Below are positions 28,471-36,763 of a stretch of DNA of 49,662 nucleotides, one piece after another (the first letter of the stretch is position 1; each line of letters starts with the position of its first letter). This DNA comes from JAAZNO01 sp012798275 (GTDB lineage Bacteria > Chloroflexota > Anaerolineae > B4-G1 > SLSP01), in assembly GCA_035347995.1 (NCBI GenBank), contig DAOPQD010000016.1, positions 1-49,662 of the forward strand, in the 5' to 3' direction. The position numbers and the translations under genes are program-made. The notes beneath the pieces are model-generated. The model was not told where the DNA came from, did not search any database, and saw only the letters and a list, made by a program, of their open reading frames with translations.

Positions 28471-29658
28471 ATGAATTCCTGGCGACTCTCCTCTACTGAA
28501 ACTGAGGCGCTCCTGAATTTTTTGCAACGCCTTGTGCAAACGCCCAGTTTGCCGGGGCAAGAAGGCCCCGTCGCGGCGTTGGTGCAAGCGGAAATGCAGC
28601 GCCTTGGCTTTGCCGAGGTGAAAATGGACTCCGCCGGCAACGTCAGCGGGCGGATCGGCGACGACGGCGGGCCGACGTTGCTGCTCGATGCGCACATGGA
28701 CACCGTCACAGTCGCCGAGCCGGGGCGCTGGAAAGTGGATCCCTGGAGCGCCGAAGTGCAACAGGGACGGCTTTACGGCCTGGGCAGCTGTGACATGAAG
28801 GGCGGACTGGCAGCCGCCGTCTACGGCGCCGCGCATCTGCTGCACACCGGGGCGCCCCTGGCGGGACAGGTAGTAGTGACTACCGTCGGTCTGGAAGAGC
28901 CTGCCGAGGGCGTCGGCACGCGCGCGTTTCTGGAGGAAAGCGGCCTGCATCCGCAGTGGGTAGTGATCGCGGAGCCTTCGGATTTGCAGGTAGTGCGGGC
29001 GCAGCGCGGGCATCTGGAAATCCAGCTCACCCTCCAGGGCAAATCGGCGCATTCCGCCCGGCCCGAGTTGGGAGAAAACGCCATCTACGCCGCCGCGCGG
29101 ATCATCTTCGGCCTGGAAATCCTCGCGGAGCAGCTGGCCGAAGATCCCTTCCTGGGAACGGGGGTGCTGGCCGTGACCGACATCCGTTCTCACGCGGTGA
29201 GCCGCAACGCCATCCCCGAACGCTGCGAGCTGATCATTGATCGGCGACTGACGGTCGGCGAGACCGAGGCCCTGGCCCTGGCCGAAATCCAGCGCATTGT
29301 CGCGCGCGAAGGGGTGCACGCCGCCGTCGCCGTCATTGAAGAGGAAGTGCGCACACACACCGGCAAAGTCCTCCGCGCCCGCCGCGCCTCGCCCTCCTGG
29401 GCGCTGGACGAACATCACCCGCTGATCACCGCCATGCTCCAGGCGGCGCGGGACGTGAACTTGCGGCCGGGATTGAGCAAGTGGTACTTTGCCACGGAAG
29501 GCGCCTACACGGCGGGTGTGGCCCACATCCCCACGGTGGGTTTCGGACCGGGGGATCCCAATCTGGCGCACACCTGCAATGAAAATGTGCCCCTGGAACA
29601 GGTTTACAGCGCCGCCGGCGCTTACGCGGCCCTGGCAGCGCGTCTCTTGCGTCCCTGA
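28471..29658 (+). CDS. M20-family zinc hydrolase (ArgE/DapE/YgeY-like)
   Basis: A 395-residue metallohydrolase of the peptidase M20 family. Metal and catalytic motifs are LLLDAHMDTVT (His and Asp), GLGSCDMKGG (bridging Asp), EEPAEG (general base Glu and metal Glu) and a C-terminal metal His in HTCNENVPLEQ. A lid/dimerisation domain lies between about residues 180 and 295. It probably removes an acyl group from an amino acid or cleaves a dipeptide; the sequence does not distinguish ArgE from DapE or YgeY. AAGGAT precedes ATG 28471. It sits 27 bp before the pseudouridine glycosidase gene and may be cotranscribed. Confidence 0.88.
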   Translation: MNSWRLSSTETEALLNFLQRLVQTPSLPGQEGPVAALVQAEMQRLGFAEVKMDSAGNVSGRIGDDGGPTLLLDAHMDTVTVAEPGRWKVDPWSAEVQQGRLYGLGSCDMKGGLAAAVYGAAHLLHTGAPLAGQVVVTTVGLEEPAEGVGTRAFLEESGLHPQWVVIAEPSDLQVVRAQRGHLEIQLTLQGKSAHSARPELGENAIYAAARIIFGLEILAEQLAEDPFLGTGVLAVTDIRSHAVSRNAIPERCELIIDRRLTVGETEALALAEIQRIVAREGVHAAVAVIEEEVRTHTGKVLRARRASPSWALDEHHPLITAMLQAARDVNLRPGLSKWYFATEGAYTAGVAHIPTVGFGPGDPNLAHTCNENVPLEQVYSAAGAYAALAARLLRP

Positions 29659-29685
29659 CGCGGTCCGCAATTAAGGGAGGAAATC

Positions 29686-30573
29686 ATGCCCATCGCCATT
29701 GCCGAGACAGTTCAGACGGCGCTCGCAAACGGCGCCCCCCTCGTGGCGCTCGAATCGGCGCTGATCACCCATGGCTTTGCCTACCCGGCCAATCTTGAAA
29801 TCACCCGGCGCATGGCGGAAACCATTCGCGCCGCTGGTGCAATCCCCGCCGTCATCGGCGTGTGGGAAGGACGCCCTACGGTGGGCCTGACCGAAGCTCA
29901 GATCGAGAGCCTGGCGCGCGAGACCGCCCTTAAGGCCAGCATCCGCGACCTGCCCCTGGCGCGGCTACGCGGCCTGCACGGCGGGACGACGGTCGCGGCG
30001 ACGATGCTGCTCGCCCAACGCGCCGGCTTGCGCGTCTTCGCGACGGGCGGAATTGGCGGCGTGCATCGCGGCCATCCCGAGGACGTGTCCGCCGATCTGC
30101 CCACCCTGGCGACAACGCCCGTGATCGTCGTTTGCGCGGGCGCCAAAGCCATCCTCGACCTGCCCCGCACGCTAGAATTCCTGGAGACGTGGGGCGTGCC
30201 GGTATTGGGATGGCAAACCGCGATCTTCCCGGCCTTCTACAGCCGCGAATCGGGCCTGCCCGTAGATCAGCGCGTCACCCACGCTGCCGAAGTTGCCGCC
30301 GTCTATGCCAGTCAACGCGCGTTAGGCCTGCCCCAGGGACTGTTGGTCGCCGCGCCGGTGCCGCCAGAAGCTGCAATCCCGGCGTCGGAGATCGAACCGC
30401 TGATCGCGCAGGCCATCGCCGAGGCCGAAGCGCAGGGCATTTCCGGCAAGGAGGTGACGCCGTACCTGCTGGCCCGCCTGGTCACCCTGAGCGAAGCGCG
30501 TAGTCGCCGCGCCAACGAAAGCCTGCTCCTCAACAACGCGCAAATCGCCGCGCAGATTGCCACCCAGCTCTGA
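29686..30573 (+). CDS. psuG: Pseudouridine-5'-phosphate glycosidase
   Basis: A 295-residue enzyme that splits pseudouridine 5'-phosphate to uracil and ribose 5-phosphate, reversing an unusual C-C glycosidic bond. Family signatures are VALESALITHGFAYPANLE near the N-terminus, GGTTVAATMLLA, VFATGGIGGVHRG (phosphate loop) and VPVLGWQT. Length is normal. GGGAGG precedes ATG 29686. The usual partner, pseudouridine kinase PsuK, is not in the window. Confidence 0.95.
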   Translation: MPIAIAETVQTALANGAPLVALESALITHGFAYPANLEITRRMAETIRAAGAIPAVIGVWEGRPTVGLTEAQIESLARETALKASIRDLPLARLRGLHGGTTVAATMLLAQRAGLRVFATGGIGGVHRGHPEDVSADLPTLATTPVIVVCAGAKAILDLPRTLEFLETWGVPVLGWQTAIFPAFYSRESGLPVDQRVTHAAEVAAVYASQRALGLPQGLLVAAPVPPEAAIPASEIEPLIAQAIAEAEAQGISGKEVTPYLLARLVTLSEARSRRANESLLLNNAQIAAQIATQL

Positions 30574-30613
30574 AGCGACTGCCGCTGCGCGACACACGGA
30601 GTCATCTATTCAC

Positions 30614-31294
30614 ATGCGCGCCTTACTGGTCTCTCAAGACCCGGATGAAGCGGCCATCCTGTCGCTGATCCTCCAGCGCGCTGGCATGACCGTCACCCGT
30701 TCGACGGATCTGGAACACGCGCTGCAAAATCAGCCCGAGATGCCGGCCGACTTGATCCTCCTGGCCATGCCCGCCGGTTCCCCGCTGGCGCAGGTGCGGA
30801 TGATCCGCGCCCAGACGGAAATCCCCCTGGTGCTCGTCGCCGAACAGATCGAGGAGGCGATGCACGCGCTGTTGCTGGAATCCGGCGCCGATCTGGTCGT
30901 GACCCGGCCGTTCGCCCCCCGGCTGTTGATCTCCCAGGTACGCGCCCTGTTGCGCCGCGCGGCCGGGCTGCCCTTCTTCACGCTGCCGACCCTCACCATC
31001 AGCGATCTGACGCTGGACCCGGCGACGCGCACCGTGCAAGTGGGGATTCTGGGCCCCAAGCGGCTCACGCAGCTGGAGTTCCGCCTGCTCTACGCGCTGA
31101 TGATCCATCGCGGGCAGGTCCTGCCGGCTGAAATCCTGGTCGAGCAGGTCTGGGGTTACACGGGAGAAGGGGAACGGGACCTGGTTCGTGGCTTGATCCG
31201 ACGCCTGCGCGCCAAAATCGAGCCAGATCCCAGCCAGCCGCGTTTCATCCTCACCATTGCCGGCATTGGCTATACTTTCAATCCGCAAGAGTGA
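30614..31294 (+). CDS. OmpR-family transcription factor with a degenerate receiver domain
   Basis: A 226-residue protein: receiver-like domain (1-115) and C-terminal winged helix (about 130-226: LTQLEFRLLYALMIHRG, LVEQVWGY, RDLVRGLIRRLRAKIEPD, FILTIAGIGYTF). The receiver lacks the chemistry of a two-component regulator. The phosphoacceptor Asp is Ala50 in DLILLAMP, the acidic pair reads S7-Q8-D9, and the conserved Lys is Arg97 in TRPF. It is therefore unlikely to be switched by phosphotransfer. I chose ATG 30614 (GGAG 11 nt before) over an in-frame ATG at 30557 overlapping psuG. A histidine kinase gene follows 0.7 kb downstream. Confidence 0.88.
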   Translation: MRALLVSQDPDEAAILSLILQRAGMTVTRSTDLEHALQNQPEMPADLILLAMPAGSPLAQVRMIRAQTEIPLVLVAEQIEEAMHALLLESGADLVVTRPFAPRLLISQVRALLRRAAGLPFFTLPTLTISDLTLDPATRTVQVGILGPKRLTQLEFRLLYALMIHRGQVLPAEILVEQVWGYTGEGERDLVRGLIRRLRAKIEPDPSQPRFILTIAGIGYTFNPQE

Positions 31295-31365
31295 AACTTC
31301 CAGAGAGGCCCCGTACCACTCTCAAAGGCCTGGCGTTATGAAAATCGCAGGTTGCCGATGTTTTG

Positions 31366-31404
31366 ACACAGAGATTACACAGGTTTAACACAGGTTTTAT
31401 ACAG
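31366..31404 (+). promoter_or_regulatory. Four phased 11-bp direct repeats, candidate operator
   Basis: ACACAG recurs at 31366, 31377 and 31388, with ATACAG at 31399, an exact 11-bp period. OmpR/PhoB-class regulators bind direct repeats with this spacing. A TTGACA -35-like box (31363-31368) overlaps the first repeat, so the array sits in the promoter of the LysW-like gene, just downstream of an OmpR-family gene. The assignment is inferred. Confidence 0.5.
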
Positions 31405-31521
31405 CTCTCCTCTATGATGCAAGCGACACTTGGGCTGAGGGCCAACGTCAACAAGCACAGGCGACAGGCCCACAGCACAATAGCCTGTCATTCAGGCAAC
31501 ATACCGGTGAGGAGGTTAAAC

Positions 31522-31740
31522 ATGGCTTCGGCAGTATGTCCGTCCTGCGGAGAGACGATTAAGGTGACAGGACAAGTCAAAATCGGACGGTATATCACCT
31601 GTCCCATTTGCGATGAGATGCTTGAGATCATTGATGTGAACCCGATCGAACTCGATTGGGCGTTCTACGATGACGAGGACAACGAGGACGATCTGGATTA
31701 CGAAGAGCAGGACGAGGACGAGGACGATTGGGATAACTGA
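31522..31740 (+). CDS. LysW-like zinc-ribbon carrier protein homologue
   Basis: A 72-residue acidic protein. Two CxxC pairs, CPSC (6-9) and CPIC (about 28-31), form a zinc ribbon of the LysW/ArgW type, followed by MLEIIDVNPIELDWAF. True LysW ends in EDWGE, whose last Glu carries the amino-acid cargo in lysine or arginine synthesis. This protein ends with about 25 Asp/Glu-rich residues and DDWDN, without the terminal Glu. GAGGAGG precedes ATG 31522. No lys/arg genes are nearby. It could be a LysW relative with a new role rather than a carrier. It lies between a degenerate regulator and a histidine kinase. Confidence 0.82.
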   Translation: MASAVCPSCGETIKVTGQVKIGRYITCPICDEMLEIIDVNPIELDWAFYDDEDNEDDLDYEEQDEDEDDWDN

Positions 31741-31782
31741 CGATCCCCGACATTCAACGCCTGAAATCGGTCTCAGAGGTGA

Positions 31783-31811
31783 GGCGGCCCGTTGCACCAC
31801 GACGGGCCGCC
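31783..31811 (+). terminator. Hairpin after the LysW-like gene
   Basis: A 10-bp perfect stem, GGCGGCCCGT (31783-31792) with its complement (31802-31811) and a 9-nt loop, lies 43 nt after the stop. No T-run follows, so termination is likely but not certain. Confidence 0.5.
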
Positions 31812-31925
31812 TGCGTTACAGCTGGCGGCGTTCCCTGCAAGGCCTACAACAGCAGTGCCGGAATCTACGCCATTTTTAATCGGTGGCCGAACAATCGCTC
31901 AGATTTTACGTGGCAGAACGCGCGC

Positions 31926-31954
31926 TTGTACTTCTCGGCAGGTCGGTGTATCAT
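31926..31954 (+). promoter_or_regulatory. Promoter of the histidine kinase gene
   Basis: -35 TTGTAC (31926-31931), a 17-nt spacer and -10 TATCAT (31949-31954). It lies about 55 nt before ATG 32013, whose ribosome site is AAGGCG. Confidence 0.6.
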
Positions 31955-32012
31955 TGTGGCGAGATGACAGGGTTCTCAAAACGCCACAACAACGGTCGCA
32001 AAGGCGAAAACC

Positions 32013-35000
32013 ATGGGGCTTGAGTTCGCCTGGTGGGTCACGCCGGGGAAATTCACTCTCGTCTTTCCCCACAAGCTGCCAGGGATTGCGCTGGCCAGTC
32101 TGTACACGCTGCTGAGTCTCTGGCTGATCTACAAACGGCGCACCGATTTTCACCGCTCCAAAACACAACTCTGGCTCCTTGGGCTGGGAGTGTTGCTCAT
32201 CGGCGCCACGGCCGGCGTCGGGGTGCTTGCCGCCGACCTGCATGATTTCATCCCCACGGCGCCGCTCACGCAGCTGGCCTACCCTCCCGCCGTTTCCCTC
32301 GTGGCCCTGAGCGGCGTCGTCGCCATCGCAATCTGGTGGGGTCCCGGGCCAGGCCTCGTCGCGGGATGGGTCCTGGGAGTGCTCCAGGCGCGTTTTACGC
32401 TCCTCTCTTTCAACGACATCTTCGCCTACGCCGCCTGGGGAGTGTGCACCGGCGCGATCATCCATCACCCCTATGTGGGCCCCTTCTTCCAACGCATCCG
32501 CCTGCCCGTCATCGCCACCACGGCCGGCAGTGTGACGCTCTTGCTCCTGTTGAGCCTGAACCGGGTCGTAGAGGCCATTCCCCCGCTGGGATTGGATGCC
32601 TTGGAGCATCTGCTCGGCCCCATCAACACCGGCGGGGGCTTGTGGCTGGTCTGTGGGCTGGCAGTCGGGCTCGTTCTCACCCTCCTTTGGGCGGTCGCGC
32701 CGCAGCTGCGGCCCCGCTGGCGCGCCGATACCATTCCCCTGACGCAGCGCTCCCTGCGGGCCCGGTTCCTCGTCGCGCTCCTGCCCCTCATCCTGGGCAG
32801 CGTCTTCCTTTCCATGTTCATGGTGACCAATCGCGCGATGCAGCTGGCGCGCGAACAGGCCCTCGATGAGCTGGACCGCACTGCCGCCATCGCCGGTGAC
32901 AACATCGCCCACTTCGGCGTGTCCGGCCGCAACCTGCTGGAGAAATTCGCGGCCAATCCTCTCATGCTCGACCCGCACATGCAACAGAGCCTCCTCGAAG
33001 CCGACCGCCAGCTAGTCCCCTTTTTCCAGGAATTGCTGCTCGTGAATGCCGAGGGACAGGTCATTGCCAGCGCTCCGCAAGATGCCGGGGATCGGCAGCT
33101 CACCCCCGAAGAAATCCCCGTAGTGAATCAAGCCCTGCAATTCGAGATGGCCGAACCGGCGCGGGTGACCAGGCTGCCCTCCGGCAAAGTGCGCATGACC
33201 TTCGTCCAACCCCTCTTCAGTGAGGAGAACGGGGCCGTCCCCGGCGCGTTGCTTGGCCGCGTCGAACTCAACACCAACCCCGAAATGAAGCGCGTCCTGG
33301 CGGGATTACAGGCCACCCGGGGTGTTGGCCAGGGGTTTGTGATAGACGACCGGGGCCTGATCATCCTGCACCCGCAGCCGGAAGCCATTCTCCGGCCGTG
33401 GAGCATCAACCCCAACGTCCCCACATGGGAAGTCGGCGCCGGCACGGCCTATCGGGACTTCTCGCCCGGCACCGGCGAGGCCACGCTCTACTACACGCGA
33501 CACATCGCCGGCACGCCCTTCACCGTCGTGATGCAGCTGCCGTATGCGGTCGTGTTCGAGATGTCCAGCTCCATTTTCCGACCATTGCTCCTGGTGCAGC
33601 TGCCCGTCGGGGTGCTGTTGCTGATCCTGATGCCGTTCCTGGTAGCGCGGATCACACAGCCCCTGCACACCCTGGCCGTCGCCACCGATCAAATCGCCGA
33701 AGGGAATCTGGAAACCCCCGTCCACATCGTCGGCGAGGACGAGGTAGCGCAGCTCGGCTCGGCCTTCGAGGCAATGCGGCTACGCCTGAAGGACCGCATC
33801 AACGATCTCTCCCTGCTGGTGCAGATTTCCCAATCGGTCTCGGCCACGCTCACCCTGGACCAGGGAGTGCCGTTGATCCTTGACGGCGTTCTCGAGGAAA
33901 CCGGCGCCGCCGTGGCCCATCTCATCGTGCTGGAGAATGAAGAGCGGTCACGGGTCTTCAGCGCCGGCCTGAGCGACCCCGCCTTTCAGGGGTTGGATCG
34001 AGCCCTGGTAGCGATTGTCTCCCGGCGGCGCGACCCCTTCATTGAACAAGACGTGCGCGACACCAGCGAGGTGACCCTCGCCGGCAGCGCGTTGCGCAGC
34101 CTCGCCGCGTTCCCCGTGCGACTGCAGAACCGCCTGGTGGCCGTCCTGTGGATCGGCGCCCTGAGCACCCAGGCTTTCGACGAGGGCCGGGTCCAATTCC
34201 TCAACACTTTGGCAAACCAGGCTGCGGTGCTCGTGGAAAACATCCGCCTCTTTGAGGCCACCGAAGACGGCCGGCGACGGCTGGCGGCCATTCTGGCAAG
34301 CACGACCGACGCCATCATTGTCATTGATCGCGCCCGCCGTCTGGCGCTGGCCAACCCGGCAGCGCAGACCCTGCTCAATCTCGACGAGACCACCTACGGG
34401 CGACCGATCCAGGCGCTGAATCTTCCCATCCCCCTGGTCGAGGCCGTGATCCGGCTGGAAGAGGAGCTGCCCCCCACACCCTCGGCTGTGGAATTCTCCC
34501 TGGCGGATCGCCGCACCTTTTACACCAGCATCGCGCCGATCAAGGATCTGCCGACGACCCGGGCCCGCTCTGACGTGGAGAGACAGCCTGCCGGATGGGT
34601 GGCCGTGATGCGCGACGTGACCCACTTCAAAGAGCTCGACGAGATGAAGACGGATTTCGTCTCCACGGTCTCGCATGACCTGCGCGCCCCCCTCACCTTC
34701 ATGCGCGGCTACGTGACCATGCTCACGATGGTGGGCGAGCTCAACGACAAGCAGCAGGAATATCAGGGCCGCATTCTGGAAGGCATTGAACAGATGAGCG
34801 CCTTGATTGACGATCTGCTCAACCTGCGGCGCGTCGAAGCGGGGTTGGGAATTCGCCAGGAGCCCTGTCGGCTGGGGCTGGTGCTGCTCGAAGCCGTTGA
34901 CACCATGCGCGCCCGCGCCCTCGCCAAAGGCGTGACGCTCAAACTGGAGCCGCCCCGGCCCATCACCTCCGAAGCGCTGGCAGAGAAAGGGCGGGAGCTG

Positions 35001-35441
35001 CTCGAGGAAGTCCTGCCTGAGCCAGGAGCAAGCATGTCGCTCGCCCAGCGCGCTTCTGCCACCGTCCTCGGCGACCGCACGCTGCTGCGGCAGGCCATCG
35101 CAAACCTGGTGGATAATGCCGTCAAATACACCCCTGCGGGCGGAACGGTCACCGTCGGCATGGATTTGAGCGAGAATGTGGCGATCGTCCGCGTCAGCGA
35201 CACCGGCATCGGCATCACACCCGAAAATCAAGTGCGCCTGTTCGAGAAGTTCTACCGCATCAAACGCCGCGAGACAACCGACATTGCCGGCACCGGCCTG
35301 GGATTGGCGCTGGTGAAGTCTATTGTGGAACACCATCACGGGCGCGTGTGGCTGGAGAGCGAGCTGAACAAGGGCTCGACGTTCTACATCGCGCTACCGT
35401 TGTACACTCTCCCCGCTGCCAGCGAGGAACACCCCACATAA
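32013..35441 (+). CDS. Membrane sensor histidine kinase with Cache, HAMP, GAF and PAS domains
   Basis: A 1142-residue multidomain sensor. Six or seven membrane helices fill about residues 20-265. An extracytoplasmic Cache-like domain (about 275-510) begins MQLAREQALDELDRTAAIAG and lies before another helix (LLLVQLPVGVLLLILMPFLV). HAMP follows (ITQPLHTLAVATDQIAEGN), then GAF (about 605-755), PAS (about 765-865) and HisKA with phosphoacceptor His888 in VSTVSHDLRAPLTF. The C-terminal HATPase_c domain has NLVDNAVKYTPAGG (N box), VSDTGIGI (G1) and GTGLGLALVKS (G2). All kinase motifs are intact. No receiver is fused. The nearest regulator (30614) lacks its Asp, so the true partner is unknown. Confidence 0.93.
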   Translation: MGLEFAWWVTPGKFTLVFPHKLPGIALASLYTLLSLWLIYKRRTDFHRSKTQLWLLGLGVLLIGATAGVGVLAADLHDFIPTAPLTQLAYPPAVSLVALSGVVAIAIWWGPGPGLVAGWVLGVLQARFTLLSFNDIFAYAAWGVCTGAIIHHPYVGPFFQRIRLPVIATTAGSVTLLLLLSLNRVVEAIPPLGLDALEHLLGPINTGGGLWLVCGLAVGLVLTLLWAVAPQLRPRWRADTIPLTQRSLRARFLVALLPLILGSVFLSMFMVTNRAMQLAREQALDELDRTAAIAGDNIAHFGVSGRNLLEKFAANPLMLDPHMQQSLLEADRQLVPFFQELLLVNAEGQVIASAPQDAGDRQLTPEEIPVVNQALQFEMAEPARVTRLPSGKVRMTFVQPLFSEENGAVPGALLGRVELNTNPEMKRVLAGLQATRGVGQGFVIDDRGLIILHPQPEAILRPWSINPNVPTWEVGAGTAYRDFSPGTGEATLYYTRHIAGTPFTVVMQLPYAVVFEMSSSIFRPLLLVQLPVGVLLLILMPFLVARITQPLHTLAVATDQIAEGNLETPVHIVGEDEVAQLGSAFEAMRLRLKDRINDLSLLVQISQSVSATLTLDQGVPLILDGVLEETGAAVAHLIVLENEERSRVFSAGLSDPAFQGLDRALVAIVSRRRDPFIEQDVRDTSEVTLAGSALRSLAAFPVRLQNRLVAVLWIGALSTQAFDEGRVQFLNTLANQAAVLVENIRLFEATEDGRRRLAAILASTTDAIIVIDRARRLALANPAAQTLLNLDETTYGRPIQALNLPIPLVEAVIRLEEELPPTPSAVEFSLADRRTFYTSIAPIKDLPTTRARSDVERQPAGWVAVMRDVTHFKELDEMKTDFVSTVSHDLRAPLTFMRGYVTMLTMVGELNDKQQEYQGRILEGIEQMSALIDDLLNLRRVEAGLGIRQEPCRLGLVLLEAVDTMRARALAKGVTLKLEPPRPITSEALAEKGRELLEEVLPEPGASMSLAQRASATVLGDRTLLRQAIANLVDNAVKYTPAGGTVTVGMDLSENVAIVRVSDTGIGITPENQVRLFEKFYRIKRRETTDIAGTGLGLALVKSIVEHHHGRVWLESELNKGSTFYIALPLYTLPAASEEHPT

Positions 35442-35470
35442 CTGCCTGGCGCGGGGGAAAGGATACCCTG

Positions 35471-36742
35471 ATGCTTGAGAATATCCCGTTAAACGCGACC
35501 GAGATTCAGGAATTGGTGGAGCGCTTCCTCCGTTACGTGCGCTATGACACCCAAAGCAACGAAGCCTCATCCACAGTTCCTAGCACACCGGGGCAACGCC
35601 GTCTGCTCGGCGTGCTCGCCGACGAGCTGCGTGAGCTGGGCGCGGCGGAAGTCGCCCTCAGCGATTACAGCTGCGTTTTTGCGACGCTTCCGGCGACGGA
35701 GGACGTCGCCGCGCCGACGGTGGCCTTTCTCGCTCACGTGGACACGGCGGCAGACTTCAGCGGCGCGAACGTGAAGCCGCTCCTCCACCGGAACTATGAC
35801 GGGCGCCCCATTGTCCTCCCCGATGACCCAACGCAGGTCCTGCGGCCAGAGGAAAATCCGCAGCTGGCAGGCAAAATTGGGGAAGACCTCATCACGGCAA
35901 GCGGGACGACCTTGCTGGGGGCAGATGACAAGGCGGGCGTCGCCATCCTCATGACGCTGGCGGCGAAGCTGCTGCGCCACCCCGAAATCCCCCATGGCCC
36001 CCTCCGCATCTGCTTCACGCCTGATGAGGAAATCGGCCGCGGCGTCGAGCACCTCACGCCGGAGGACCTCCGCGCCGACGTCGCTTATACCCTCGATGGC
36101 GGGGAGGCGGGCGAAATTACCTACGAGACTTTCTCCGCCGACAAGGCCATCGTGACGATCACCGGCATCGCCGTCCATCCGGGCGTCGCCAAAGGGAAAC
36201 TGGTCAATGCCCTGCGGCTGGCGGGACGCTTCCTCAACGCGCTGCCGGCGGAGCTCAGCCCGGAGATGACCGAGGGGCGGGAGGGCTACATTCATCCCTA
36301 CCGGATTCAGGGAACCGCCGCCGAGGTGACACTGGGGTTCACGCTGCGGGATTTTGAGCTGGAACAGTTGCAGGCGCACGGGGAGCGCTTGCGCGAGATC
36401 GCCAGAACGCTAGAGGCCGAGGAACCGCGCGCGCGCATCACGTGTGTGATCACGCCGCAGTACCGAAACATGCGCTATGGCCTGGAGAAGGACCTGCGCC
36501 CCGTGGAACTGGCGTTGGAAGCGCTGCGCCCCCTGGGGATCGCGCCGTTGATCCGTCCCATACGCGGCGGCACCGACGGCGCGGGGTTGACCGCCAAAGG
36601 CGTGCCGACCCCCAATCTCTTCACGGGGATGTTCAACAGCCACGGGCCGCTGGAGTGGATCAGCGTGCAGGATATGGCGAGGTCCGTGCAGTTGTGCCTC
36701 AACCTGGCGCGCCTGTGGGCGCAGCCCCGCGAGACGTCCTAG
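35471..36742 (+). CDS. pepT: Peptidase T (tripeptide aminopeptidase)
   Basis: A 423-residue M20B zinc peptidase removing N-terminal residues from tripeptides in the cytoplasm. Motifs are FLAHVDTAADFSG (metal His and Asp), TTLLGADDKAGVA (bridging Asp), CFTPDEEIGRG (general base and metal Glu), DGGEAGEI, IHPG and the C-terminal NLFTGMFNSHGPLEWIS metal His. I chose ATG 35471 (AAAGGAT 6 nt before); the 41 preceding in-frame residues overlap the kinase gene in another frame. It starts 29 bp after the kinase stop and may be cotranscribed. It converges on the metalloprotease gene at 36764. Confidence 0.94.
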   Translation: MLENIPLNATEIQELVERFLRYVRYDTQSNEASSTVPSTPGQRRLLGVLADELRELGAAEVALSDYSCVFATLPATEDVAAPTVAFLAHVDTAADFSGANVKPLLHRNYDGRPIVLPDDPTQVLRPEENPQLAGKIGEDLITASGTTLLGADDKAGVAILMTLAAKLLRHPEIPHGPLRICFTPDEEIGRGVEHLTPEDLRADVAYTLDGGEAGEITYETFSADKAIVTITGIAVHPGVAKGKLVNALRLAGRFLNALPAELSPEMTEGREGYIHPYRIQGTAAEVTLGFTLRDFELEQLQAHGERLREIARTLEAEEPRARITCVITPQYRNMRYGLEKDLRPVELALEALRPLGIAPLIRPIRGGTDGAGLTAKGVPTPNLFTGMFNSHGPLEWISVQDMARSVQLCLNLARLWAQPRETS

Positions 36743-36763
36743 ACGCGCCGGCGCCCCGGCGGA

